64,000 bases of DNA from Nonomuraea wenchangensis (GTDB lineage Bacteria > Actinomycetota > Actinomycetes > Streptosporangiales > Streptosporangiaceae). Below the pieces are notes generated by a model. The model saw only the letters and a list, made by a program, of their open reading frames with translations. It did not search any database and was not told the origin of the DNA. Position numbers and translations under genes: made by a program. This document shows, in pieces, positions 1 to 10,336 of the stretch. Within the stretch, counting starts at the first letter, position 1, and each line of letters begins with the position of its first letter. Where the stretch lies: positions 119,407 through 183,406 of the forward strand of contig NZ_FOHX01000023.1 of NCBI RefSeq assembly GCF_900111685.1, given 5' to 3'.

Positions 1-1419
1 CAGCGGCGTGGCGGCGAGCGCGCGCAGATGCGGCGCGTTGTCGACATGCGCCAGGAGGCGGGCCTGCACCACGGGCAGTTGCTCGGGCGGGCAGGGCAGG
101 TCCGTGCCGCCGCGGATGGCCTCGTGCCAGTGCTCGACGAGGGCCCGGGTGTCCGACGGGGTCATCCGCTCCAGGAACGCGGGCGCGAAGCCCTCCTCGT
201 CCAGCCACGACGACCTCGCGGCCGACGGCCGGCTGGTGACGACGACCCGGATCGCGGGGAACTCGGCCAGCAGCCCGCGCAGCCAGGGCTTGATCGCCTT
301 GCGCTGGCCGCCGGTCAGCTCGTCCACGCCGTCGATCAGCAGCAGCGCGCGCCCGGAGGCGAGCTGCCGATGCGCCCATCCCGTGGGCATCAGCCCGGCC
401 AGCGCCCCAGCGGTCAGGTCGAGGAACTGCTCAGGTCTGGGGAGGTCCCGGTCGGCGTAGCTGCGCAGCTTCACGAGGAACGGCACGCAGCCGTTCCACT
501 CGGCCAACTCGCCGGAGAACCCGCCGCGGGCGGCCGTGACGGCCAGCCGGCGCAGCAGCGTGCTCTTGCCGCCGCCGGCCTCGCCGCGCAGCAGCATCCG
601 GTGTCCCTGGCTGAGCGCGCTCTCGACCCGCATGGTCGCGGGTTCGTCCGGCACGTCATGCCACGCGTCATGAGCCGCTCTGGTCCGGGCGGCGGTGACG
701 GACAGGCTGATGTACGCCACGCTCAGCGGGGTCCGCGGACGGAAGCGCTCGACCCGTACGCCCATGAGTTCGAGGCTGTCGAGCGTCTGCGAGACGTGTT
801 CCAGGTAGCGGCGGCGGAACTCGGTGTCGCGGTCGGTGCCGTCAGGAGCTTCCAGCGTACGGGCGGGCAGGCGCTCCAGCATGGCGGACATCTGCTCGCC
901 CAGCCCCGAAAGGCGCCCGAGCATCTCGGTGGCGGCGCGCGGCTGGAACTCGGGCAGGTGCCTGACGACCCTGACCAGGCAGTCGCAGCACTCGTCGAGC
1001 ACGACCTCGTACAGCCTGGACTGCGCCTCGCCGAGGTCCTTGGGGACGGGCAGCGCCCTGCGCACCTCGCGGGCGAGGCGTACGGGATCGGCGTCGGCCG
1101 CGAGCAGGGCGCGGTCGGACAGGTCCGCCCGCGTCAGCGTGTCGCGCACCTCGGCGAGCACGACGAGGCGGTCGTCCTCGCCGAGGCCGGGGAACTCGTG
1201 CGCGCACAGCTTCAGCACCCGGGCCGTGACGGCGTCGGCGATGTCGTCCAGCTGGCGTTCGGCCTTGCGCCGCACCAGATGATCGGGGAAGCGGGCGCGC
1301 ATGAGCTCGATGAGCGGCCTGCTGCTGCTCTCGCCGGTCGATCGGGCGCTCAGCCAGGTGCGCACGGCGCGTTCGCCGACCGCCGTGCCCACCTTCAGAG
1401 CGGCTGTCTCCAGGGCCAC
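1..1419 (-). CDS. NACHT-domain NTPase, 3' end outside the window
   Basis: About 473 codons are visible; the C-terminal sensor region lies beyond position 1. The first 260 or so residues are helical without a recognised enzyme motif and resemble the NACHT N-terminal helical regions of actinomycete STAND proteins. A P-loop GEAGGGKST follows (Lys285), then a Walker B stretch LLLIDGVDEL (Asp363, with Asp366 and Glu367 after it), the classic NACHT arrangement, then the sensor-type TSRPS motif. NACHT proteins are signal-transducing NTPases; bacterial members include antiphage sensors. The start is GTG at 1419, 39 bases downstream of the eda stop on the same strand, so read-through from the sugar operon is possible. 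NACHT assignment is firm; the defence role is inference because the effector and sensor parts are not visible. Confidence 0.85.
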   Translation of the reverse strand, partial: MALETAALKVGTAVGERAVRTWLSARSTGESSSRPLIELMRARFPDHLVRRKAERQLDDIADAVTARVLKLCAHEFPGLGEDDRLVVLAEVRDTLTRADLSDRALLAADADPVRLAREVRRALPVPKDLGEAQSRLYEVVLDECCDCLVRVVRHLPEFQPRAATEMLGRLSGLGEQMSAMLERLPARTLEAPDGTDRDTEFRRRYLEHVSQTLDSLELMGVRVERFRPRTPLSVAYISLSVTAARTRAAHDAWHDVPDEPATMRVESALSQGHRMLLRGEAGGGKSTLLRRLAVTAARGGFSGELAEWNGCVPFLVKLRSYADRDLPRPEQFLDLTAGALAGLMPTGWAHRQLASGRALLLIDGVDELTGGQRKAIKPWLRGLLAEFPAIRVVVTSRPSAARSSWLDEEGFAPAFLERMTPSDTRALVEHWHEAIRGGTDLPCPPEQLPVVQARLLAHVDNAPHLRALAATPL

Positions 1420-1458
1420 CGGGCCATTATCACCGGCGCAGCCCCTCGGGTCACCGCG

Positions 1459-2070
1459 TCACTTGAGCGCGGCGGCCTCCGAGGCCAGCTTCTCGACGCG
1501 GGCCCAGTCGCCCGAGGCCAGGGCGTCGGCCGGGGTGAGCCAGGTGCCGCCGACGCAGCCGACGTTCGGCAGCGCCAGGTAGTCGGCGGCGGTCGTGGCG
1601 CGGATGCCGCCGGTCGGGCAGAAGCGCACGTCGGGGATCGGCCCCGACAGGGCCTTCAGGTACGGCACCCCGCCCGCCGCCTCCGCGGGGAAGAACTTCA
1701 GCTCCCTGATCCCCCGCTCGGCCAGCGCCATGACCTCCGACACCGTGGCCGCCCCCGGCAGGTACGGCAGCCCGCTCGCCTCCAGCGCCTCGACCAGCGA
1801 CGGCGTGGTCCCCGGCGAGACGAGGAAACGCGCCCCGGCCGCGGCCGACGCGGCGATGTCGTCGGCGGTGCGGACCGTGCCCGCGCCCACCGTGGCCTCC
1901 GGCACCTCGGCGGCGATGCGCGCGATGGCCTCGCGGGCGGCCGGGGTGCGCAGGGTCACCTCGATGGCCGGCAGGCCGCCGGCGACCAGCGCCCGCGCCA
2001 GCGGCACCGCGGTCGCGGCGTCCTCGATCACCACGACGGGGATCACGGGGGCCAGATCGAGCAAGCTCAT
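1459..2070 (-). CDS. eda: 2-dehydro-3-deoxy-6-phosphogluconate (KDPG) aldolase
   Basis: This cytoplasmic class I aldolase splits KDPG into pyruvate and glyceraldehyde 3-phosphate, the last step of the Entner-Doudoroff pathway. The 203-residue length is normal for the trimeric family. Visible active-site elements are Glu37 in IEVTLRT and the Schiff-base Lys125 in LKFFPAE, with the glycine-rich PTGGI phosphate-binding loop near residue 150. I place the start at the ATG at 2070, because an AGGAGAG sequence sits just upstream; an in-frame ATG at 2088 would overlap that sequence. It is the last pathway gene of the zwf-edd-glk-eda operon, about 70 bases after glk. Confidence 0.93.
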   Translation of the reverse strand: MSLLDLAPVIPVVVIEDAATAVPLARALVAGGLPAIEVTLRTPAAREAIARIAAEVPEATVGAGTVRTADDIAASAAAGARFLVSPGTTPSLVEALEASGLPYLPGAATVSEVMALAERGIRELKFFPAEAAGGVPYLKALSGPIPDVRFCPTGGIRATTAADYLALPNVGCVGGTWLTPADALASGDWARVEKLASEAAALK

Positions 2071-2138
2071 GTGGTCTTCTCTCCTCATCGGCCCGCCGGC
2101 GGCGGGCCGTTCTCAGTTCACGGAAGGCGGCGGCGTCC

Positions 2139-3104
2139 TCAGCTCACCAGCTCGCGGCGGGCGTGCTGGCTCAGCCAGGCCGCCGCGCCGGTCAGCGCGG
2201 GCTGCGGGGCGACGATGAGCGACGTCCCAATGCCCTCCAGATAGGCCGCCATGTCGGGGTTGGAGGTGAAGCGTTCGCGGAAGCCGCCGGCCCGTACCCG
2301 CTCCACGATCCTGGGCAGCACCCCGCCGCCCAGGTAGACCCCGCCCCGCGCGCCCAGCGTCAGCGCGACGTTCCCGGCGAAGCTGCCCAGCAGGCCGCAG
2401 AACACCTCCACCGTCTCCGCGCACAGCGAGTCGTCCAGCCTGGCCACGATGTCGGCGGCGGACAGCTCGGGCGCGCTCACGCCGTTGACCTCGGCCAGCG
2501 CCCGGTGCAGCCGGACCAGGCCGGGCCCGGACAGCACGTGCTCGGCCACCACGTGCGGCATGCCTCGCGCCCGCAGGACCCGTACGATCTCCAGCTCCCG
2601 CTCGTCCACGACCGGCACGGTGACGTGCCCGCCCTCGCCGGGGACCGGCGTCCAGCCGTGCTCCGTCGGCACCAGGGCGCTCACGCCGAGCCCGGTGCCG
2701 GGGCCGAGCACGGCCTTGACGCCGTGCGCGGGCTCCGGCCCGCCGAGCGGCACCAGATCGTCGCCGCCCAGGTGCGGCAGCGACAGGGCCAGCGCCTCGA
2801 AGTCGTTGAGCAGCCTGACGTACGGCACGCCGAGGTCGCGTACGGATCCGGCCCAGGCCGAGTTCGTCAGCCGGTAGTGGTCGCCGTCGATCGGTCCCGC
2901 GAGGGCCAGGCAGGCCGCGCCCGGCCGCGCGCCGCCCGCGTGCTGCCCGAGGTAGGCGGCCACGGCGTCGGGCAGGGTGGGGTGGTCGGCCCCGGCCAGG
3001 ACCGCGACGTGCGACGGCGGCTCGTCCAGCGAGGTGACCAGCCCGAAGCGGGCGTTGGTCCCCCCGATGTCGGCGACGAGCCAGGGAAGGTCAAAGGCAC
3101 TCAC
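2139..3104 (-). CDS. glk: Glucokinase (non-ROK bacterial type)
   Basis: The enzyme phosphorylates glucose with ATP to glucose 6-phosphate, feeding the operon's own pathway. It is 321 residues, the usual length of the Glk family. Motifs seen are the N-terminal phosphate-binding DIGGTNARFG, the LNDFEA segment with the catalytic-type Asp, the GPGTGLG loop, and a C-terminal YLGGGVLPRI adenosine-binding stretch. The start is GTG at 3104 with GGAGG ahead of it. This GTG overlaps the stop of a possible 40-codon ORF as GTGA, suggesting translational coupling. Being of the Glk rather than the ROK type, it is distinct from the ROK regulator at the head of the operon. Confidence 0.93.
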   Translation of the reverse strand: MSAFDLPWLVADIGGTNARFGLVTSLDEPPSHVAVLAGADHPTLPDAVAAYLGQHAGGARPGAACLALAGPIDGDHYRLTNSAWAGSVRDLGVPYVRLLNDFEALALSLPHLGGDDLVPLGGPEPAHGVKAVLGPGTGLGVSALVPTEHGWTPVPGEGGHVTVPVVDERELEIVRVLRARGMPHVVAEHVLSGPGLVRLHRALAEVNGVSAPELSAADIVARLDDSLCAETVEVFCGLLGSFAGNVALTLGARGGVYLGGGVLPRIVERVRAGGFRERFTSNPDMAAYLEGIGTSLIVAPQPALTGAAAWLSQHARRELVS

Positions 3105-3223
3105 CGCGCACCTCCGGTGGTCAGGGCGGCGTCAAGATCGCTCGCCATCCTCCGAAGGATGCCACGGACGCTCACGGAGTCCCAGAGGGGATCGTGAGCA
3201 GGTTCTGGGTGATGAGCGGTCAT
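3101..3223 (-). CDS. Possible small protein coupled to glk
   Basis: A 40-codon frame runs from an ATG at 3223 to a TGA that overlaps the glk start codon as GTGA. It contains an amphipathic-looking segment around VRGILRRMASDLDAAL. A GGCGGA sequence lies a few bases before the ATG. Its early codons have a less strict G/C third position than the neighbouring genes, so it may be only a leader that carries ribosomes to glk. I recognise no family. It could also be an untranslated spacer. Confidence 0.35.
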   Translation of the reverse strand: MTAHHPEPAHDPLWDSVSVRGILRRMASDLDAALTTGGAR

Positions 3224-3266
3224 TGTCCGCCAAGCGGACATATAGCACCGTACCGTCATATAGCAC
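3224..3266. promoter_or_regulatory. Palindrome and direct repeats between edd and glk
   Basis: A perfect inverted repeat, TGTCCGC-caa-GCGGACA, occupies 3224-3240. Beside it the AT-rich decamer CATATAGCAC occurs twice, at 3239-3248 and 3257-3266, 18 bp apart. This is strikingly AT-rich for the region and lies directly after edd and ahead of the small ORF and glk. It could be an internal promoter/operator or an mRNA processing element. Confidence 0.45.
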
Positions 3267-3267
3267 G

Positions 3268-5225
3268 TCACCGTGGCACTCCGGCCGGCCGGGCGCCGAC
3301 CGAGACGCCCGTCTCCAGGTGGGAGGCGCCCGCCTCGGCGGGGAAGCCCAGCCCCGGGCCGTGGTGCGGCGACTCGGCGCCGCTCACGCCGAAGATCCCC
3401 GCGCCCTGCTCGGCGTGCCCCGCCATCCGGCGGAACGTGGCGAACAGCTCCCGCCCGGTGCCCACCCACTGCGCGTCGCTCAGCGGCCGGCCCTCGGGCA
3501 CGCGCCGGGTCAGCTCCTCGGCCGGCACCAGCAGCTCCAGCGTCCCGGCCGCCGAGTCCAGGCGGATCACGTCGCTCTCGCGCACCAGCGCGATCGGGCC
3601 GCCGTCGGCCGCCTCGGGCGACAGGTGGATGGCCGCCGGGACCTTGCCCGACGCGCCCGACATGCGGCCGTCGGTGACGATCGCCACCCGCTGGCCGCGG
3701 TCCAGCAGCACCGCCAGCGGCGGGGTCAGCTTGTGCAGCTCCGGCATGCCGTTCGCGCTCGGCCCCTGGTAGCGGATGACCGCCACGAAGTCCTGCCCGT
3801 CCAGCTCGCCCGCCTCGAACGCCTTCAGCAGGTCGAGCTGGTCGTCGAAGACCTTGGCCGGCGCCTCGATCACCAGGTGCTCGGCCTTGACCGCCGACAC
3901 CTTGCTGACCGCCCGGCCCAGGTTGCCCTCCAGCATGTGGATGCCGCCGTCCGCCGAGAACGGCTCCGCGACCGGCCGCAGCACGTCGAGGTCCTTGCTG
4001 CCGCCGGTGACCGGCGACCACACCAGCTCGCCGTCCACCAGCTCGGGGGCCTCGCGGTAACGGTCCAGGCCGGGACCGGCCACGGTCATGACGTCGCCGT
4101 GCAGCAGGCCCGCGTCCAGCAGGTCGCCGATGAGCACCTGCATGCCGCCGGCCTCGCGGAAGTGGTTCACGTCGGCCTGGCCGTTGGGGTAGATCTTGGT
4201 GAGCGACGGCACGACCCCGGACAGGCGGGCGAAGTCATCCCAGGTCAGGACGATCCCCGCGGCGGCCGCCATGGCGACCAGGTGCAGCGTGTGGTTCGTG
4301 GAGCCGCCGGTGGCCAGCAGCGCCACACAGGCGTTGACGATGCTCCGCTCGTCCACCAGCTCGCCGATCGGGGTGTACTCCGCGCCGTGGGCGGTGATCT
4401 CCACCGCCCGCCGCCCGGCCGCCCGGGTCAGCGCGTGGCGCAGCTCGGTGTGCGGGTTGACGAACGTCGAGCCGGGCAGGTGCAGGCCCATGACCTCCAT
4501 CAGCGCCTGGTTGGAGTTGGCGGTGCCGTAGAAGGTGCAGGTGCCGGGGGAGTGGTACGACTTCGCCTCGGCGTCCAGCAGCTCGTCCCGGCCGACCTTG
4601 CCCTCGGCGAAGAGCTGGCGGGTGCGCGCCTTGACCTTGTTCGGCAGGCCGGAGGCCATCGGCCCGGCCGGCACGAAGATCGCCGGCAGGTGCCCGAAGT
4701 GCAGCGCCCCGATGAACAGGCCCGGCACGATCTTGTCGCAGACGCCCAGCAGCAGCGAGGAGTCGAACATGTCGTGCGAGAGCGCGATCGCCGTCGCCAT
4801 GGCGATCACGTCGCGGCTGTAGAGCGACAGCTCCATGCCGGGACGGCCCTGCGTGATGCCGTCGCACATGGCGGGCACGCCGCCCGCGACCTGCGCCACG
4901 CCGCCCGCCTGGCGCACCGCCGCCTTCAGCTCCGGCGGGTACGTCTCGTACGGCTGGTGCGCGGAGAGCATGTCGTTGTAGCTGGTCACGATGGCCACGC
5001 CCGGCTTGGCCGAGCCGCGCAGCGCCGGCTTGTCCGCCTCCGGCGCGGCGGCGAAGCCGTGGGCCAGGTTGGCGCAGCCGAGGTGGGCGCGGGCCGGGCC
5101 CTTGGCGCGCGCCGCCTCGCCGTCGCGGCGGATCCGCGCCAGGTAGTTCGCCCGGCTGGCGGCGCTGCGCTCGGCGATGCGGTCGGTGACCTCACGCACG
5201 ACGGCGTTGATGGTGCGGTCGGGGT

Positions 5226-5229
<4 letters not shown>
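3268..5229 (-). CDS. edd: 6-phosphogluconate dehydratase
   Basis: This enzyme dehydrates 6-phosphogluconate to KDPG, the committed step of the Entner-Doudoroff pathway. The 653-residue product matches the IlvD/Edd family with an iron-sulfur cluster. Visible conserved stretches are TSYNDMLSAHQPYE, AMCDGITQGRPGMELSL, GVCDKIVPGL, the GTCTFYGTANSNQ region and TDGRMSGASGKVPAAIH near the C-terminus; the Cys residues in CDG, CDK and GTC are candidate cluster ligands. The start is GTG at 5229 behind GAGGAGG and overlaps the zwf stop as GTGA, so the two are probably translationally coupled. The family also contains dihydroxy-acid dehydratase, but the Edd-type motifs and the zwf/eda context make Edd the better call. 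Confidence 0.94.
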
Positions 5230-6701
<1,472 letters not shown>

Positions 6702-6752
6702 GGTGTAGAGCTCCGAGGATCTTCCAATGCGAGGACACAACGGACACTAACG

Positions 6753-6832
6753 AGAGTTTGGGTTGTGCACAAGCAGAGTTTTGGCATCTGAGATAAGAAA
6801 GTCTGGAGTTTCCATTACACAAGCGGGTGTGA
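6753..6832. promoter_or_regulatory. Divergent zwf/ROK control region
   Basis: The spacer is AT-rich. It holds a perfect 10-bp palindrome TTGTGCACAA at 6763-6772, and AGAGTTT is repeated at 6753 and 6775, 22 bp or two helical turns apart, with a third related copy GGAGTTT at 6805. A looser inverted pair ACAC-aagcgg-GTGT lies at 6815-6828. Such repeats between a repressor and its likely target operon are good operator candidates; which one the ROK protein binds cannot be told by eye. Confidence 0.5.
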
Positions 6833-6844
6833 TTCACTTGGCCG

Positions 6845-8041
6845 ATGTCACGTCGTACCGCCGCGAACCTCGCCACGAGCGGCGAGGTGCTCCGCCTCAT
6901 CCGCAGCGGTGAGGCCGTGACGCGGGCCGACCTCGGCCGCGTCACCGGCCTTTCGCGCCCCGCGGTGCAGCTGCGCGTCGCCGAGCTGCTCGAACGCGGC
7001 CTGGTCGTGGAGCGCACCGACGCCCCCTCGACCGGCGGCCGGCCGCCCGTCCGGCTGGAGTTCAACGCCGGAGGCGGCCTGGTGCTGGTGGCCGCGCTCG
7101 GCGCGACCCGCACCCGCGTCGCCGTCTGCGACCTGGCCGGGCGCGAGCTGGACGGCCGCGAGTTCCAGGTGGACGTCGAGCAGGGCCCCGACGTCGTGCT
7201 GCCGCTGCTCATGGACACCTGGGACGACCTGCTCGGCGAGCGCCCGCGCGAGCTGATCCGCGGCGTGGGCATGGGCGTGCCCGCGACGGTCGAGTTCGCG
7301 CAGGGCCGCACCGAGAGCGCCCGCGTGATGGCCTCCTGGACCGGCGTGCTGATACCGCCGGTCATCCAGACCCGCTTCCCCGTCCCCGTGCTGGTCGACA
7401 ACGACGTCAACGTGCTGGCCATCGGCGAGCACCGCGGCCTCTACCCCGACGTCGACGACCTGATGTTCGTGAAGGTGTCCACGCGGATCGGCGCGGGCGT
7501 GATCGCCGGCGGCGGCATCCTGCGCGGCGCGCTCGGCGCGGCCGGCGAGATCGGCCACATCCCCGTGCTCGACGGCGGCGGCGTGCTGTGCCGCTGCGGC
7601 AACACCGACTGCGTCGACTCCGTGGCCAGCGGCACCGCGCTGCTGCGCGAGCTGCGCGAGGCCGGCAAGGACGTCAAGACCATCGCCGACGTCACCGCGC
7701 TGGTCCGCGCCGGCGACGCCGAGACCATGGCCATGGTGCGCACGGCCGGCCGCCGCATAGGCGAGGTGCTGGCGGGCGCGGTCAACATACTCAACCCGTC
7801 GATCGTGGTGCTCGGCGGCGACGTGGCCGAGGCGTTCGGGCCGCTGGTGTCGAGCATCCGCGAGGTCGTCTACCGCCGCTCCACGGCGCTCGCCACCCGG
7901 CGGCTGCGCATCGAGCCGAGCAGGATGGGCGCGCAGGCGGGCATCAGCGGGTGCGCGGTGATGGTGCTCGACCACGTGCTCGCGCCCGAGGCCGTGGACG
8001 AGACCATGACGGTCACCGCCCTGCGCCGCCAGCCGGTCTGA
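6845..8041 (+). CDS. ROK family transcriptional regulator
   Basis: A 398-residue protein with an N-terminal winged helix (residues 10-65, including TRADLGRVTGLSRPAVQLRVAEL cut at its ends here) and a C-terminal ROK sugar-binding fold. The ROK part shows the phosphate-type segment, the VDNDVNVLAIGEHR motif, the EIGHIPV helix and a zinc-binding CRCGNTDC cluster around residues 248-255. The HTH makes it a regulator rather than a kinase. Its divergent position next to zwf-edd-glk-eda suggests it represses that operon and releases it on binding a sugar or sugar phosphate. The ligand is not predictable from sequence. Confidence 0.9.
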   Translation: MSRRTAANLATSGEVLRLIRSGEAVTRADLGRVTGLSRPAVQLRVAELLERGLVVERTDAPSTGGRPPVRLEFNAGGGLVLVAALGATRTRVAVCDLAGRELDGREFQVDVEQGPDVVLPLLMDTWDDLLGERPRELIRGVGMGVPATVEFAQGRTESARVMASWTGVLIPPVIQTRFPVPVLVDNDVNVLAIGEHRGLYPDVDDLMFVKVSTRIGAGVIAGGGILRGALGAAGEIGHIPVLDGGGVLCRCGNTDCVDSVASGTALLRELREAGKDVKTIADVTALVRAGDAETMAMVRTAGRRIGEVLAGAVNILNPSIVVLGGDVAEAFGPLVSSIREVVYRRSTALATRRLRIEPSRMGAQAGISGCAVMVLDHVLAPEAVDETMTVTALRRQPV

Positions 8042-8042
8042 C

Positions 8043-9617
8043 TCAGGCGTCCCACACGGGCTCGGCGGCCTCCCGCACCCCGCCGTCCGCGCCGAAGATC
8101 AGGTGCCGGTCGAGGTCGCGGGCGAACCAGCGGTCGTGCGTGACCGCCAGCACCGTCCCCTCGAACCCCTCCAGCCCTTGCTGCAGCGCCTCCGCGCTGG
8201 CCAGGTCGAGGTTGTCCGTCGGCTCGTCGAGCAGCAGCAGCGTGGCCCCGGACAGCTCCAGCAGCAGGATCTGCAGCCGCGCCTGCTGGCCGCCCGAGAG
8301 CGTCTCGAACGTCTGCCCGCCCGCCGGGGCCAGCTCGTAGCGGGCGAGTGCGGCCATGGCGTCGTTGCGGGTCAGCGCGTGCTCCGCCATGACCAGCTCG
8401 GCGACCGGCCGGCCCCGCAGGTCGGGCCGCACATGGGTCTGGGCGAAATATCCGGGGACGACCCGCGCGCCGAGCCGGGCCGAGCCGGTGTGCGCGATCG
8501 GCTCGCCGGCCAGCAGCCGCAGGAAGTGCGATTTGCCGGTGCCGTTCGGTCCCAGGACGCCGACGCGCTCGCCGTAGTGGATCTCGGCCGAGAACGGCCG
8601 CAGCAGCCCGGTCAGCCCCAGCTCCTCGCACGTCAAGGCCCGCTTGCCGGTGCGCCCGCCGCGCAGCCGCATGCGCACGTTCTGCTCCTTCGGCGCCCGG
8701 CGCGGCGGCCCCTCGCGCTCGAAGCGCTCCAGCCTGCTGAGCGCCGACCGGTAGGCCCCGGCCAGCGCGTCGTTGTGCGCCGAGCGCTGCCGCAGCGTGT
8801 GCGCCAGGCGGCGCAGCCGGGCGCGCTCGTCCTCCCAGCGCCGCCGCCGGTCCTCCAGCCGCTCCGCGCGCCGCCGCCGCGCCTCGCCGTAGCCGGCGAA
8901 GCCGCCGCCGTGCACCCACACCGTACGCCCCTCCACGGTGACGATCCGGTCGGCCGCCTCGGCGAGGAGCTGCCGGTCGTGCGAGACGAGCAGCACGGTC
9001 TTGGCCGAGTCGCGGATCGCCCGCTCCAGCCACTGCTTGGCCGGCACGTCGAGGTAGTTGTCCGGCTCGTCCAGCAGCAGCACCTCGTCGGGGCCGCGCA
9101 GCAGCGCCTCCAGCATGAGCCGCTTCTGCTCGCCGCCGGACAGCGTGCCGAGGGCCCGGCCGGCGACCCGTTCGTACGGCAGCCCGAGCGCCGCGTCCGC
9201 GCACACGTCCCACACGACCTCCAGCGCGTAGCCGCCCGCGTCGGCGTAGTCGGCGAGCGCCTGGGCGTAGGCGAGCTGGGCGGGCTCGTCGTCGCGCCGG
9301 GCCAGCGCCGCGGCGGCCGAACGCACGTCCGCCGCGGCCTGCCGCACCCGCCAGGGCGCCACGCCGAGCAGCAGGTCGTGGACGGTGCCCGCGCCGAGGA
9401 ACTGCCGCATCACGCCGATGCCGCCGCCGCTCGCCACCCGCCCGCCGGTCGGCTGCAGCTCGCCCGCGATCAGGCGCAGCAGCGTCGTCTTGCCGCCGCC
9501 GTTCGGGCCGACGAGCGCCGCCTTGGCCCCGTCGCCCACCTTGAACGACGCCTCCAGCAGCAGCGGCCGCCCGTCCGGCAGCAGGTACGTCAGATCGCGC
9601 ACCTCGATGTGCCCCAA
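8043..9617 (-). CDS. ABC-F family ATP-binding protein
   Basis: A 524-residue soluble protein with two ATPase domains and no membrane segment. Domain 1 has Walker A GPNGGGKTT, signature LSGGEQKR and Walker B LLLDEP; domain 2 has GPNGTGKSH, LSGGQQAR and LLLDEP. An arginine-rich helical linker lies between them (about residues 245-320), as in ABC-F ribosome-associated factors that give antibiotic resistance or regulate translation. In domain 1 the Walker B is followed by DNYLD rather than the usual TNHLD. The start appears to be TTG at 9617 behind a GA/G-rich sequence. The divergent TetR gene suggests drug-responsive control. Confidence 0.88.
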   Translation of the reverse strand: MGHIEVRDLTYLLPDGRPLLLEASFKVGDGAKAALVGPNGGGKTTLLRLIAGELQPTGGRVASGGGIGVMRQFLGAGTVHDLLLGVAPWRVRQAAADVRSAAAALARRDDEPAQLAYAQALADYADAGGYALEVVWDVCADAALGLPYERVAGRALGTLSGGEQKRLMLEALLRGPDEVLLLDEPDNYLDVPAKQWLERAIRDSAKTVLLVSHDRQLLAEAADRIVTVEGRTVWVHGGGFAGYGEARRRRAERLEDRRRRWEDERARLRRLAHTLRQRSAHNDALAGAYRSALSRLERFEREGPPRRAPKEQNVRMRLRGGRTGKRALTCEELGLTGLLRPFSAEIHYGERVGVLGPNGTGKSHFLRLLAGEPIAHTGSARLGARVVPGYFAQTHVRPDLRGRPVAELVMAEHALTRNDAMAALARYELAPAGGQTFETLSGGQQARLQILLLELSGATLLLLDEPTDNLDLASAEALQQGLEGFEGTVLAVTHDRWFARDLDRHLIFGADGGVREAAEPVWDA

Positions 9618-9679
9618 GCCCCCGCCCCCTCTCGATCACCGTTCCACTACTAGACCATCGATCCGGTCGGCGTACAACG

Positions 9680-9685
9680 TATTAT
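9680..9685 (+). promoter_or_regulatory. -10 element for a leaderless TetR mRNA
   Basis: TATTAT ends six bases before the GTG start at 9692. That spacing puts the transcription start on or next to the start codon, as in leaderless actinobacterial mRNAs. No Shine-Dalgarno sequence is seen. Confidence 0.45.
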
Positions 9686-9691
9686 CGGGGC

Positions 9692-10327
9692 GTGGAGAAC
9701 GTGTGGTCGCGCCCGCGCAAGGCGCCCAGGCAGACGCTGACGCTGGAGCGGATCGTGGCCGAGGCGGTCGCGCTGCTCGACGAGGAGGGCGTGACCGGGC
9801 TGACCATGCGCCGGCTGGCCGAGCGGCTCGGCACCGGCTCGACCACGCTCTACTGGCATGTGAGGACCAAGGAGGACGTCCTCGACCTGGCACTCGACGC
9901 GGTCTTCGGGGAGGCGGCGATGCCGGAGGCGCGGCCCGGCGAGCCGTGGCACGAGCCGGTGCGCGCGCTGATGGGCGCCTGGCGGTCGGCCCTGCTGCGC
10001 CACCCGTGGTCGGCGACCGTCCTCGACCGCCCGCTGCTCGGCCCTAACGCCCTGGCCCGCACCGAGTTCCTGTTCCAGGCCCTGATCGCGGCCGGCTTCC
10101 CGGCCCCCGGGGCGGCCGCGCACAGCCTGGCCGGCTTCGTCACGGGCTCGGTGATCTCGCAGGTCACCTGGCAGGAACGCGCGGGGGAGGACGTGGACGT
10201 GTTCCTGCGCGAGCGCGCGGACGGCTGGCCGGCCCTCGCCGCGCACGGCCTCGCCCCCGAGTGGGACGCCACGTTCGCCGAGGGGCTCGGCTATCTCCTG
10301 GCGGGGATGGACCAGGCGCTCGGCTGA
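9692..10327 (+). CDS. TetR family regulator with TetR-type C-terminal domain
   Basis: The 211-residue protein has the N-terminal helix-turn-helix (about residues 17-62, ending in the typical GTGSTTLYWHVRTKEDV segment) and a C-terminal ligand domain like that of the tetracycline repressor group. It is divergent from the ABC-F gene with a 74-bp spacer, so it likely represses that gene and itself. The effector may be an antibiotic, but this is inference. Start GTG 9692 fits the leaderless promoter described separately. Confidence 0.88.
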   Translation: MENVWSRPRKAPRQTLTLERIVAEAVALLDEEGVTGLTMRRLAERLGTGSTTLYWHVRTKEDVLDLALDAVFGEAAMPEARPGEPWHEPVRALMGAWRSALLRHPWSATVLDRPLLGPNALARTEFLFQALIAAGFPAPGAAAHSLAGFVTGSVISQVTWQERAGEDVDVFLRERADGWPALAAHGLAPEWDATFAEGLGYLLAGMDQALG

Positions 10328-10336
10328 TCGATCAGC
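10323..10336. terminator. Palindrome at convergent stops
   Basis: GCTGATCGATCAGC is a perfect 14-bp palindrome covering the stop codons of the converging TetR and DUF2470 genes. It is short and could be coincidental. Confidence 0.3.

Noticed and set aside
28..2244. Long plus-strand open frame over the NACHT, eda and glk genes
   Set aside because: It is antisense to three genes with clear motifs; its Arg/Gly/Gln-rich translation is the usual shadow of high-GC genes.
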